64,000 nt of DNA from Cylindrospermum stagnale PCC 7417 (GTDB lineage: Bacteria; Cyanobacteriota; Cyanobacteriia; Cyanobacteriales; Nostocaceae). The notes beneath the pieces are model-generated. The model did no database searches and was not told where the DNA came from. It saw nothing but the letters and a program-made list of their open reading frames with translations. Both the position numbers and the translations under genes were made by a program. The stretch is taken from positions 595,001 through 659,000 of the forward strand of contig NC_019757.1 of NCBI RefSeq assembly GCF_000317535.1, written 5' to 3'. Below, piece by piece: positions 1 through 11,565 of the stretch (its first letter is position 1; each line of letters starts with the position of its first letter).

Positions 1-1
1 G

Positions 2-520
2 CAGGCAGAGTTGGCAAGTCATCGGTTGTCTACAAGTAGATATACTCTCTCACCCACATCGCTGATGCAGGTTCCTGCGGGAACTCGACTGGTTTTGCCC
101 TCACTCAATGGTTCTACCCTCACCTTGCTGACTGGGAATACACCAACCTTGGCTGGATGCTTGCGAAATTGTGAAGCTGTGGCACAGTTTGCCCAAAGGT
201 ATGGTAGTAAAATTGCCGTGATTCCTGCTGGTGAGAGATGGAAAGAAGATGGTAGCCTACGACCTGCATTTGAAGACTTAATTGGTGCTGGGGCAATTCT
301 CAGTTACTTGCATGGCAGTTTATCGCCAGAAGCAGCAATGGCTGTGGCAACATTTCAGACTTTCCAGCATGATTTGCTGGGGTACTTGAAAAAATCTAGT
401 TCTGGTAAAGAGTTGATTGCAAAGGGGTTTGAGTCAGACGTTGAACTGGCAGCCGCTTGCAATGTTAGTAACTGCGTGCCTTTATTTGTTAATAAAGCCT
501 ATGTTCAAAGGTCACATTGA
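2..520 (+). CDS. ComB-like 2-phosphosulfolactate phosphatase family protein (5' truncated by window edge)
   Basis: The frame is open to the left edge, so the true start lies outside the window; the visible part is about 170 residues of a family normally near 240. It resembles the ComB family (2-phosphosulfolactate phosphatase), with the segment around IAVIPAGERW and the late 'GAGAILSYL' helix typical of that fold. Cyanobacteria are not known to make coenzyme M, so the substrate here is uncertain and the name is a family label only. Its 3' end overlaps the convergent secreted-protein gene by 16 bases. Confidence 0.7.
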   Translation, partial: QAELASHRLSTSRYTLSPTSLMQVPAGTRLVLPSLNGSTLTLLTGNTPTLAGCLRNCEAVAQFAQRYGSKIAVIPAGERWKEDGSLRPAFEDLIGAGAILSYLHGSLSPEAAMAVATFQTFQHDLLGYLKKSSSGKELIAKGFESDVELAAACNVSNCVPLFVNKAYVQRSH

Positions 521-1035
521 TGAGTTTGGCAATATTTGGCGCTGTCTATTTCTCCCTGCAATTTATTCAGGGGAATGATCTGTAAATTAGTTCCGCCCTG
601 CACCTCAGCAGTAATGTAACCATACTTTTTGCCACGAGCAAACTGGTCTCGACCAACTTTTGTGATGTATCGAGACTCGCGAAAATCAGTGGCAATATTG
701 GAATTATAGATATTTTGCAACAGTTTTACTGCCTTAGCGTTTTTCGTGGTGAATTTTAAGCTAGAGTCACCACTGACGGTTATGCCCTCTTTAGCTACCG
801 TCCCATTCTCAGCAGGGACATCAGCATAAAAATACAAATTTCCCTTCGTGCCGTCATAACCATGTGCGTCGCTGTTATATTTCAGGGTTGGTAGTTGGGG
901 TTTGGTTTTTGCCCACTTGATGACGGTATTAATATTTTGTCCTGGTAGTGCATAAGCGGGAGTGATAGCTAACGCCACAGCCAGAGCAGACACAGTAGTA
1001 CGGTAAACTAATTTAAATTTATTACTTTTAAACAT
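505..1035 (-). CDS. Secreted hypothetical protein
   Basis: This is a 176-residue protein I do not recognise. It starts with a basic stretch followed by a hydrophobic core (residues about 10-28) ending in AYA-LP, a good Sec signal peptide with a type I cleavage site. The mature part is polar, rich in Lys, Gly and Thr, and ends with a two-cysteine tail (CQTHQC) that could form a disulfide in the periplasm. It is divergent from apcE, with a 405-base gap between the two starts, and its 3' end overlaps the ComB-like gene. No functional prediction is justified. Confidence 0.7.
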   Translation of the reverse strand: MFKSNKFKLVYRTTVSALAVALAITPAYALPGQNINTVIKWAKTKPQLPTLKYNSDAHGYDGTKGNLYFYADVPAENGTVAKEGITVSGDSSLKFTTKNAKAVKLLQNIYNSNIATDFRESRYITKVGRDQFARGKKYGYITAEVQGGTNLQIIPLNKLQGEIDSAKYCQTHQCDL

Positions 1036-4839
<3,804 letters not shown>

Positions 4840-5230
4840 AACGCTACTCAGGGGAATTGGGGACTGGGGACTGGGGACTCTTAAAAATCTCTTACTCATT
4901 ACCTATTACCCACCCAATACCCCTGAGAAACCTTTCGTAACAATGCTTTCAGATATCCCGAATCACAGTGAATCTGAAAAGCAATGTTACAAAGTGTTAA
5001 GAGCAGTCATAAATGCTCAACATAATGCCGGAAAATGTTTGGCGGAAGGTAGTTGAGTTTTAGCGCTTGTGTAGTTGATATTTACGCAAGCGATCGCGAA
5101 ATTTACTAGCTATGGCAGTTTGTCAACTCCTGTATCTAAAAAACGAGCAAACAAAGCTACTCTAAACCAATTTTATAGTCGCACCAGTTTAATCAAATTC
5201 TGGTTTTATTAGTTTTGGAGGAATCCATTA
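4840..5230. other. apcE-apcA intergenic region
   Basis: These 391 non-coding bases hold a heptameric tandem repeat just after apcE and presumably the strong apcAB promoter nearer apcA. GGAGG at 5217-5221 is a near-ideal ribosome binding site nine bases before the apcA ATG. I could not place a -10/-35 pair with confidence. Confidence 0.5.
4859..4880. repeat. Short tandem heptamer repeat (GGGGACT x3)
   Basis: Three head-to-tail copies of a 7-mer of the GGGGACT type lie 20 bases downstream of the apcE stop. Heptameric short tandem repeats are a known feature of heterocystous cyanobacterial genomes. Confidence 0.85.
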
Positions 5231-5716
5231 ATGAGTATCGTCACGAAAGCTATCGTGAATGCTGATGCAGAAGCCCGCTATCTCAGCCCTGGCGAGTTAG
5301 ATCGGATTAAGAGCTTTGTTGGCAGTGGTGAACGCCGCCTCCGCATTGCTCAAGTTTTGACAGACAATCGCGAGCGTTTAGTTAAGCAAGCTGGCGACCA
5401 ACTGTTCCAAAAGCGCCCTGATGTTGTATCTCCTGGTGGTAACGCTTACGGTCAAGAATTGACTGCTACCTGCCTGCGTGACTTGGACTACTACCTCCGC
5501 CTCGTTACCTACGGAATCGTTGCTGGTGATGTCACCCCCATCGAAGAAATTGGTATCGTTGGTGTTCGCGAAATGTACAGATCACTAGGCACTCCTATCG
5601 AAGCCGTTGCTGAAGGTGTTCGTGCAATTAAGAATGTAGCTACTGGTCTGCTGTCTGTTGAAGACGCTGCTGAAGCTGGTTCCTACTTTGACTACGTAGT
5701 TGGCGCCCTAGCGTAG
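5231..5716 (+). CDS. apcA: Allophycocyanin alpha subunit
   Basis: The 161-residue alpha subunit of allophycocyanin, the core biliprotein of the phycobilisome. It shows the globin-like phycobiliprotein fold from end to end, with the phycocyanobilin-attaching Cys81 in [15 protein letters not shown]. Length is exactly that of the family. A strong GGAGG sits nine bases upstream of the ATG, fitting very high expression. apcB follows after 43 bases and the two are surely co-transcribed. The 391-base leader to apcE suggests its own promoter besides any read-through from apcE. Confidence 0.98.
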   Translation: MSIVTKAIVNADAEARYLSPGELDRIKSFVGSGERRLRIAQVLTDNRERLVKQAGDQLFQKRPDVVSPGGNAYGQELTATCLRDLDYYLRLVTYGIVAGDVTPIEEIGIVGVREMYRSLGTPIEAVAEGVRAIKNVATGLLSVEDAAEAGSYFDYVVGALA

Positions 5717-5759
5717 GGTAAAACTGTTTCTCTACTCTTGGAAATAAGGAATTAACAAA

Positions 5760-6248
5760 ATGGCTCAAGATGCAATTACCTCTGTAATTAACTCCGCAGA
5801 CGTTCAAGGTAAATACCTTGACACCGCTGCTCTGGAGAAGCTAAAAGGCTACTTTTCAACTGGCGAACTGCGCGTCCGTGCTGCTGGCACCATCAGCGCT
5901 AACGCAGCTGCGATCGTTAAAGAAGCTGTAGCAAAATCTTTGCTGTACTCTGACATCACCCGTCCCGGTGGTAACATGTACACCACCCGTCGCTATGCTG
6001 CTTGCATCCGCGACTTGGATTACTACCTCCGCTACGCTACCTACGCTATGTTAGCTGGCGACACTTCCATTTTGGAAGAGCGTGTATTGAATGGCTTGAA
6101 GGAAACCTACAACTCCTTGGGTGTACCCATCGGTGCTACCGTGCAAGCTATCCAAGCAATCAAAGAAGTAACCGCTAGCTTAGTCGGTTCTGACGCTGGT
6201 AAAGAAATGGGCGTTTACTTAGACTATATCTCCTCTGGCTTGAGCTAA
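5760..6248 (+). CDS. apcB: Allophycocyanin beta subunit
   Basis: The 162-residue beta subunit that pairs with ApcA to form the allophycocyanin (alpha-beta)3 trimers of the core. Cys82 (81 without the initiator Met), in [15 protein letters not shown], is the bilin attachment site. Asn72 in GGNMYTTRR is at the position that is N-methylated in beta phycobiliproteins. AAGGA about ten bases upstream supports the start. The gene lies 43 bases after apcA and 213 bases before apcC, with a large inverted repeat between apcB and apcC. Confidence 0.98.
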   Translation: MAQDAITSVINSADVQGKYLDTAALEKLKGYFSTGELRVRAAGTISANAAAIVKEAVAKSLLYSDITRPGGNMYTTRRYAACIRDLDYYLRYATYAMLAGDTSILEERVLNGLKETYNSLGVPIGATVQAIQAIKEVTASLVGSDAGKEMGVYLDYISSGLS

Positions 6249-6287
6249 GAGCTAGTTTGCACTTAATAATTTAGGTGCGGCTTTATT

Positions 6288-6381
6288 AAGGTCTGGAAAT
6301 CAATCGTGAGTGCTAGAACGTTCTATTGCTTATTGATTGTGAGTGTTAGCGGTCTAGTATTTACGCATGATTTCCAGCCTT
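6288..6381 (+). promoter_or_regulatory. Large inverted repeat between apcB and apcC (attenuator or mRNA stabiliser)
   Basis: The arm at 6288-6302 pairs with 6368-6381 as 14 base pairs with one bulged base (core TGGAAATCA against TGATTTCCA). Inside the roughly 65-base loop are two imperfect direct copies of a GTGAGTG-TTAG type motif. There is no T-run, so it is not a classical terminator. Processing or partial termination here would explain why apcAB message normally exceeds apcABC; that role is an inference. Confidence 0.6.
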
Positions 6382-6461
6382 GGAGTGATTAATTAAAGAT
6401 TTGCACTCAAGATTTTGAGATAAAAAAAGTTTCCATAGCCACTTCAGGAGATTCAGAGAAC

Positions 6462-6665
6462 ATGTCCCGTTTATTTAAAATCACTGCTTGCATTCCTAGC
6501 CAAACCAGAATTCGCACCCAACGGGAACTGCAAAATACCTACTTCACCAAGCTAGTTCCCTATGAGAACTGGTTCCGCGAACAACAACGCATTCAAAAAG
6601 CAGGTGGCAAAATCGTTAAGGTAGAATTAGCAATCGGTAAGCAAGGTACTAATGCTGGGCTGTAG
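6462..6665 (+). CDS. apcC: Phycobilisome small core linker LC (7.8 kDa)
   Basis: The 67-residue small core linker caps allophycocyanin trimers inside the core cylinders. The opening MSRLFKITACIPSQTRIRTQ and the basic central region with LQNTYFTKLVPY are family hallmarks, and the length is standard. AGGAG at 6446-6450 gives an 11-base spacing to the ATG. It is the last gene of the apc cluster; a Rho-independent terminator follows about 40 bases after the stop. Confidence 0.97.
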   Translation: MSRLFKITACIPSQTRIRTQRELQNTYFTKLVPYENWFREQQRIQKAGGKIVKVELAIGKQGTNAGL

Positions 6666-6703
6666 TAATTGCTATAAACCAAAGTTTATTTTAGTGAATT
6701 TTT

Positions 6704-6732
6704 AAGGGGTCTTTTACGACCTCTTTTTTTTT
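6704..6732 (+). terminator. Rho-independent terminator of the apc cluster
   Basis: The arm AGGGGTC (6705-6711) pairs with GACCTCT (6718-6724) through a six-base loop, with one G-T wobble, and runs straight into a T-tract ending at 6732. It lies 39 bases after the apcC stop. Confidence 0.9.
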
Positions 6733-6860
6733 GAAGCATTGTTAAAACTACCATCTGTGCCATCTTATATTAATGGCGCAACCCAAGCGGTGCATCAGAT
6801 TGAAAAAACCCGATAGCAAGCAGAAATTCTCAATCTAAAATTTATCCCCCTGAACTAATT

Positions 6861-8063
6861 GTGAAACTACGCCGCCTAATACCATTTTTTGATGATTCCG
6901 TAGCCAGCTGGGCTTTAGAGGCGCGGTTATTGCGTTGGTTAACATTGATTTGGCTGTTTGCCGGCTTAATCGTCCTATTTTCAGCATCCTATGCCATCGC
7001 TGATGCGCGTCATCATGATGGGTTGTACTACTTTAAACGTCAAATTCTTTGGGTCTTAGCTTCCTTCATCTTATTCAATATCATTGTTAATCTCCCCTTA
7101 CGGAAAATTTTGGGGATATCTCATTGGTTTTTGATGGTATTTTTAATTTTAATTTTCGTCACCCTGATACCAGGATTAGGAAAAAAAGCTTTTGACGCAG
7201 CGCGGTGGATAGCCATCGGGCCAATACCCATTCAACCTTCAGAATTGATTAAACCCTTTTTAGTCCTGCAAAGTGCGCGGCTTTTTGGTCAGTGGGAACG
7301 ACTGAGTTGGGGAGTTCGCTTGGCTTGGCTTGGTGTTTTCGGTCTTGTACTTTTAGGAATTCTCGCCCAGCCTAACCTGAGTACAACAGCACTCTGCGGT
7401 ATGACAATTTGGCTCATTGCCCTAGCGGCTGGGTTGCCTTACAAGTACCTAGGCGGAACAGCCGTCGGTGGAGTCCTTTTAGCATTACTCAGTATTAGCA
7501 TCAAAGAATATCAGCGGAAGCGGGTGATGTCCTTCCTCAATCCTTGGGCTGATGCTACAGGGGATGGTTACCAGTTGGTACAAAGTTTGCTAGCCGTAGG
7601 TTCTGGTAGAACTTGGGGTGCTGGATTTGGACTTTCCCAACAAAAGCTATTTTATTTACCAATTCAGGACACCGATTTTATTTTTGCAGTGTTCGCCGAG
7701 GAGTTTGGCTTTGTTGGTAGTACGCTGCTGTTGATCCTCTTAGGATTATTTGCCACTTTAGGATTAATTGTGGCACTGAAGGCAAAAAATCCAGTACATC
7801 GACTAGTGGCGATTGGTGTGACAACGGTCATGGTAGGACAATCATTGCTGCATATTGGCGTTGCTACAGGTTCCTTACCAACTACTGGCTTACCCTTGCC
7901 CATGTTTAGTTATGGTGGTAATTCCATGATTGCTAGTTTGGTAGCCGCTGGGTTGCTGATTAGAGTAGCACGCGAAAGTAGTGAAGCAGAAGTGGTACCT
8001 TTGCGGAGTAACGAGTCTGAAAATGGGCGTAGACGGCGGATGTTTCCTAAAAATAAAGTCTAA
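6861..8063 (+). CDS. FtsW/RodA/SpoVE (SEDS) family peptidoglycan polymerase
   Basis: A 400-residue polytopic membrane protein of the SEDS family, which polymerises lipid II into glycan strands with a partner class B PBP. Visible hallmarks are RVMSFLNPWAD, the GYQLVQSLLAVGSG segment and the FYLPIQDTDFIFAVFAEE loop containing the conserved acidic residue, with SYGGNS in the last helices. About ten hydrophobic segments can be counted. NPWAD plus the LPxxxTDF loop fits FtsW slightly better than RodA, but I cannot separate them without alignment. The start is a GTG with no clear Shine-Dalgarno. It reads away from the apc cluster and looks monocistronic. Confidence 0.85.
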   Translation: MKLRRLIPFFDDSVASWALEARLLRWLTLIWLFAGLIVLFSASYAIADARHHDGLYYFKRQILWVLASFILFNIIVNLPLRKILGISHWFLMVFLILIFVTLIPGLGKKAFDAARWIAIGPIPIQPSELIKPFLVLQSARLFGQWERLSWGVRLAWLGVFGLVLLGILAQPNLSTTALCGMTIWLIALAAGLPYKYLGGTAVGGVLLALLSISIKEYQRKRVMSFLNPWADATGDGYQLVQSLLAVGSGRTWGAGFGLSQQKLFYLPIQDTDFIFAVFAEEFGFVGSTLLLILLGLFATLGLIVALKAKNPVHRLVAIGVTTVMVGQSLLHIGVATGSLPTTGLPLPMFSYGGNSMIASLVAAGLLIRVARESSEAEVVPLRSNESENGRRRRMFPKNKV

Positions 8064-8223
8064 TATCTCGCAGAGATTCCAGGCAGTAATAGACTTCGAG
8101 TCAAAAATCCTGGTTGATTATTTTTAACCACAGATAAACACAGATAATTCAGGACGTGTTTATCGATGTTTATCTGGTTCATTGGGAATTTCGGGATTTG
8201 CTTTCTGCTTCTCTTAAGAGATC

Positions 8224-8604
8224 TTAAAACTTCAGACTCCCAGCGGCCAAAGCTAAAGCACCCCACCCAGACATCAATGCTACTCCCCCCAGTGGTGCGA
8301 TCGCTCCCAAGGATTTTACACCACTTAAACTCAAGGCGTACAAGCTACCTGAGAAAATCGTCACACCAATAATAAATAGCCACCCACTAGCTATTAAAGC
8401 AGTTGGTGGCGCTGGGGTGCGGCTAATGAGTAGGGCGACTAACAACAGTGCTAAAGCGTGGTACATTTGGTAGCGAGCGCCAACTTCAAAAATTTCTAGC
8501 GATCGCTCAGTGAGTTTTTCCCGCAAGGCATGGGAAGCAAAAGCACCACCGGCAACAGACAAACCGCCGAAAATGGCAGCTATGGTGACAAAAATCTGCG
8601 TCAT
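8224..8604 (-). CDS. DUF423 family small membrane protein
   Basis: A 126-residue protein with four predicted membrane helices of the DUF423 (YgdD/TMEM256-like) family. Typical are the GGAFASHALR motif after the first helix, the RYQMYHALALL motif before the second, and the SGSLYALSLSG region. The molecular function of the family is not established. It lies on the minus strand between the SEDS gene and another small membrane protein, with its own start codon and no obvious operon partner. Confidence 0.9.
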   Translation of the reverse strand: MTQIFVTIAAIFGGLSVAGGAFASHALREKLTERSLEIFEVGARYQMYHALALLLVALLISRTPAPPTALIASGWLFIIGVTIFSGSLYALSLSGVKSLGAIAPLGGVALMSGWGALALAAGSLKF

Positions 8605-8671
8605 AAGACTTAGCCGTAAATTGGTGTAGAGTTAACGGGGTAGAGCTAAGAATTCCTTCCGGGGAATTCAA

Positions 8672-9151
8672 TTAGACATCAAAATGATATGATACCGCCC
8701 CTTCTTCATTCACTTTAAAATTGGCATTGAATTCTTTAGCTTTCTCATCTAAATATTGTCTAGCAGCTGCTGCTGGTAGTTGCGACTGCATCGCAAAACC
8801 TAACACAGTGACGCGTCCATGATTTTGTTGCAGCATTTGATAAAATTGCGATTGCAAGCGATCGCACTCCTGTTGATTAATCGCTTTTTTATTTCTTCGG
8901 CTTTCGCGGTACAACCCCAACGCTAACCATCCCCCCAAAATAAAGTTAGGGACACCAAAAATTAAACCACTAACGGCCCTATTATCATTCTCATTAGTGG
9001 AATTTGGTGCATAAAAATCATAATCGTCTATAGGTATTTTAATTCCCTTCTGGGTATTAGCTTCCTCAAGTGCCGCTGAGACTGATAGCGTCAAAAACAT
9101 GAATCCGAGTGTGAGTAACCAACCAGCGGCCAATTTTTCAGCAGTCTTCAT
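8672..9151 (-). CDS. Hypothetical membrane protein
   Basis: A 159-residue protein I cannot name. The first hydrophobic segment (about residues 10-28) is a signal anchor and a second (about 62-80, SGLIFGVPNFILGGWLALG) crosses back, leaving a soluble C-terminal domain of about 75 residues. That domain (QSQFYQMLQQNHGRVTV...LPAAAARQYLDEKA) looks like a small helix-turn-helix-type fold rather than an enzyme. A HIP1-like GCGATCGC lies inside the gene. It is upstream of DUF423 in the same direction, separated by 67 bases. Confidence 0.65.
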   Translation of the reverse strand: MKTAEKLAAGWLLTLGFMFLTLSVSAALEEANTQKGIKIPIDDYDFYAPNSTNENDNRAVSGLIFGVPNFILGGWLALGLYRESRRNKKAINQQECDRLQSQFYQMLQQNHGRVTVLGFAMQSQLPAAAARQYLDEKAKEFNANFKVNEEGAVSYHFDV

Positions 9152-9203
9152 ATTTCCACAACAGAATTAAACCTTGCTTGCGATTTTAACAGTTCGCGGA
9201 AGT

Positions 9204-9233
9204 CCCCATCTTCAAGGTACTCCTAAGATGGGG
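9204..9233. repeat. Inverted repeat, candidate left-end hairpin of the TnpB element
   Basis: CCCCATCTT (9204-9212) and AAGATGGGG (9225-9233) form a perfect nine-base-pair stem with a 12-base loop, about 180 bases before tnpB. IS200/IS605 elements carry subterminal hairpins at both ends; this one is placed as expected for a left end, but its sequence is unlike the right-end hairpin, so the assignment is tentative. Confidence 0.4.
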
Positions 9234-9413
9234 ATTGTGAGCGGGTGATGAGGATTACATCTGGAATTGATTTTTTACAAAGTAAAAACAAATTCTGGAT
9301 GGATGACGAATCACCCTGACGGGATACCCAACGCGCTGGCTCACCAATTATTTTCTTTAATTAGTTTAACACAATATATATTTGTGCTAAAATACCGATA
9401 ATCAGGAGGTGAT

Positions 9414-10691
9414 GTGGAAGTGCGACACAAGGCTGTTTTAGTCCGTTTATACCCAACAACAGAACAAGTACAACAATTAGCACAGGCTTTTGGTTGTGCG
9501 CGTTGGTGGTGGAATTATGCACTAAATAAATCTATCGAGACTTATAAAGAAACGGGCAAAGGACTTAGCCGCGTGGCACTCAACGCACTTCTTCCTTCAC
9601 TCAAGAAAGCTGAAGATACAGTATGGTTAGCCGATTGTTATAGCCAGGTTTTGCAGGCTACAACACTGAATCTGACCACTGCGTACAAAAACTTTTTTGA
9701 GAAACGTGCAGGTTTCCCTCTTTTCAAATCTAAACATCGTAAACAGTCAATTCAGTACCCTCAATACGTCAAAATTGTAGATGGCAATGTCAAACTCCCC
9801 GGCAACGTTGGGATAGTCAAAGCCAAAATACATAGACCGATTGAGGGAAAAATCAAGACTGTTACCGTAAGCAAAACACCATCAGGTAAATATTTTGCAT
9901 CTATCCTGACGGAGATAGAGGGCGATTTCCCCACAACATCTGAAGCAGCCACTGCTCGACTAGGGGTTCCCGGCATAAAGCAAGTGGCGTGTAAAATCTA
10001 TGGCATTGACTTAGGGTTGAAACACTTTGCAGTTGTCACTGATGGCGAAAAAGTGTCTAAATACGATAACCCTAAACACCTTGCCAAGCATGAGAAAAAC
10101 CTTAAACGCAAGCAACAAAAGTTAGCACGTAAGCTCCAAGGGAGTAATTCAAGATCCAAATATAGAAAAGTTGTTGCCAAAGTGTACGAGCGAGTTAGTA
10201 ACTCACGACAAGATTTTCTACATAAACTTAGTTATAAGTTGGTCAGCGATAGCCAAGCTGTCATAGTAGAGAACCTTCATGTCAAAGGCATGGTACGCAA
10301 TCATAATTTGGCCAAGTCAATATCTGATGCAGGCTGGGCAACATTCACCAATTTTTTAGCTTACAAACTGGAACGTAACGGCGGAAAGTTGGTTGAGATC
10401 GATAGATGGTTTCCCAGTTCTAGACTCTGTTCTCATTGTTTCACTTCAGTTGGCGAGATGCCATTGGCTGTCCGTGAATGGACTTGTCCTCATTGTGGTA
10501 CTCATCACGACCGAGACGGGAACGCAGCGATAAATATTAGAGCAGAAGGCATCAGAATGCTCAAGGCGGAAGGTTCAGCCGTCTCTGCTGTAGGAGGGCA
10601 GATAAGTCCTAAGCTTGGGCGGAAGTCTAAGCTTAGGCACTCCCCTGTGATCACAGAAGCTCAGACTTCAGCCCTAGGCAAGTCTGAGTAG
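9414..10691 (+). CDS. tnpB: TnpB, IS200/IS605-family RNA-guided nuclease (OrfB)
   Basis: The 425-residue TnpB protein is an RNA-guided DNA nuclease of IS200/IS605 (IS1341-like) transposons and the ancestor type of Cas12. The RuvC site appears intact: GIDLGLKHF (Asp near 199), VIVENLHVKGM (Glu near 286) and the DRDGNAAINI block (about 366-374). A four-cysteine zinc finger (CSHC...CPHC) lies between the last two. The start is GTG at 9414 behind AGGAGGTGAT; a second GTG at 9420 is equally possible. No tnpA transposase is nearby, so the element is solo. The last 30 codons overlap three consecutive palindromes, discussed as a candidate guide-RNA scaffold. Confidence 0.95.
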   Translation: MEVRHKAVLVRLYPTTEQVQQLAQAFGCARWWWNYALNKSIETYKETGKGLSRVALNALLPSLKKAEDTVWLADCYSQVLQATTLNLTTAYKNFFEKRAGFPLFKSKHRKQSIQYPQYVKIVDGNVKLPGNVGIVKAKIHRPIEGKIKTVTVSKTPSGKYFASILTEIEGDFPTTSEAATARLGVPGIKQVACKIYGIDLGLKHFAVVTDGEKVSKYDNPKHLAKHEKNLKRKQQKLARKLQGSNSRSKYRKVVAKVYERVSNSRQDFLHKLSYKLVSDSQAVIVENLHVKGMVRNHNLAKSISDAGWATFTNFLAYKLERNGGKLVEIDRWFPSSRLCSHCFTSVGEMPLAVREWTCPHCGTHHDRDGNAAINIRAEGIRMLKAEGSAVSAVGGQISPKLGRKSKLRHSPVITEAQTSALGKSE

Positions 10692-10700
10692 TTCACCCTC
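10608..10700 (+). ncRNA. Candidate omega-RNA 3' region / right end of the TnpB element
   Basis: Three palindromes follow each other at the 3' end of tnpB: CCTAAGCTT with AAGCTTAGG (10608-10616 and 10629-10637), CTGTGATCACAG (10645-10656), and CTCAGACTT with AAGTCTGAG (10660-10668 and 10680-10688, 11-base loop). In characterised TnpB systems the omega-RNA comes from the 3' part of tnpB and the right end, and its guide is the flanking host sequence. By analogy the guide would begin near 10690-10710. Transcription is not shown by sequence. Confidence 0.5.
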
Positions 10701-10747
10701 ACTTCCTCCAAGCTTCCGGTAAGATTCCAAATGCCGTGGTATTACTC

Positions 10748-10787
10748 AAATCGCAGCAAAAATATAGTATTTATTTTGCCGCGATTT
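10748..10787 (-). terminator. Hairpin after chlM
   Basis: The sequence around AAATCGCAGCAAAAATA pairs with TATTTTGCCGCGATTT, with one mismatch, just past the chlM stop on the minus strand. It ends in a short T-run (TTTGAG), so it is a weak terminator candidate. Confidence 0.45.
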
Positions 10788-10792
10788 TTCTC

Positions 10793-11479
10793 TTACTTAC
10801 GTGTTGCTTCCAGCAAGCGAGAAAAGTAGAAGCGAGTTTTAGTCATCGACTGTCGTTGGATGGAAAAACCGTTACTTTCCAGTATTTTCACAACGTCAGC
10901 CTCCCGGTGCAAATAGGCACGAGTTGCTTTACTCGGCCCTGGAAAGAAACTGCCAATTTTCTTGAGTATAGTCAGGGCACAGGTTTTTGGTGCAAAACTG
11001 AGAATAATCCGCGATTGCGCCAAAGAACAAAGGTGAGAAATCATCTCATCTGCTTTTTCTTGGGGGTAGTGGATGAGAACATCGAGACAAATCACGGTGT
11101 GATAACTACCACTCAAAGATTCCAAATCCTGCACAGCAAAAGTGGGATTTTCGGCGGTTCCCAAAGTGGCTAAACCTCTTTCTTTGGCTTCTGTCACCAT
11201 TTTTTCGGATATATCACTGGCATATATCTTGGCGCCATCTGTTGCTAAGGGAATACTGAGACTACCCACACCACAGCCAGCATCACAGATTGATAACGCT
11301 GCTAAATTGTTATCAGCTTTCAGCCAGCCGATGACTGTATCCACAGTTTGCTGGTGTCCAGTGCGGATATCTAGCTGGACTTTGTTAACTTCGCCATCAC
11401 CGTAGATGCGTTTCCAGCGGTCAAACCCTGTGGAATTGAAATACTCGCGAACTATCGTTTTATCGTCGGCTGCGTTCAT
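10793..11479 (-). CDS. chlM: Magnesium-protoporphyrin IX methyltransferase
   Basis: The 228-residue ChlM enzyme transfers a methyl group from S-adenosylmethionine to the 13-propionate of Mg-protoporphyrin IX, an early committed step of chlorophyll synthesis. The SAM-binding motif I is CDAGCGVGSLSIPLA, followed by the acidic YASDIS of motif II. N-terminal REYFNSTGFDRWKRIYGDGE is characteristic of ChlM/BchM, and the length is right for the family. A hairpin follows the stop. It is read toward the TnpB element, and nagA lies upstream in the same orientation after 86 bases. Confidence 0.95.
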   Translation of the reverse strand: MNAADDKTIVREYFNSTGFDRWKRIYGDGEVNKVQLDIRTGHQQTVDTVIGWLKADNNLAALSICDAGCGVGSLSIPLATDGAKIYASDISEKMVTEAKERGLATLGTAENPTFAVQDLESLSGSYHTVICLDVLIHYPQEKADEMISHLCSLAQSRIILSFAPKTCALTILKKIGSFFPGPSKATRAYLHREADVVKILESNGFSIQRQSMTKTRFYFSRLLEATRK

Positions 11480-11565
11480 GAAGCTTAATCTTGAATGGTT
11501 CCCAATCTTTCAAATTATAGATTTTTCAGGATGATGTCTCACCCAATCGTGCAAAGATGCAAAGT

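Noticed and set aside
4859-4880. Possible CRISPR-like tandem repeat
   Set aside because: Units are 7 bases without spacers; it is a heptamer tandem repeat. No direct repeat with unique spacers was seen anywhere.
10736-11173. Plus-strand 145-residue frame
   Set aside because: It lies opposite chlM, whose conserved motifs decide the strand; the plus frame has no recognisable features.
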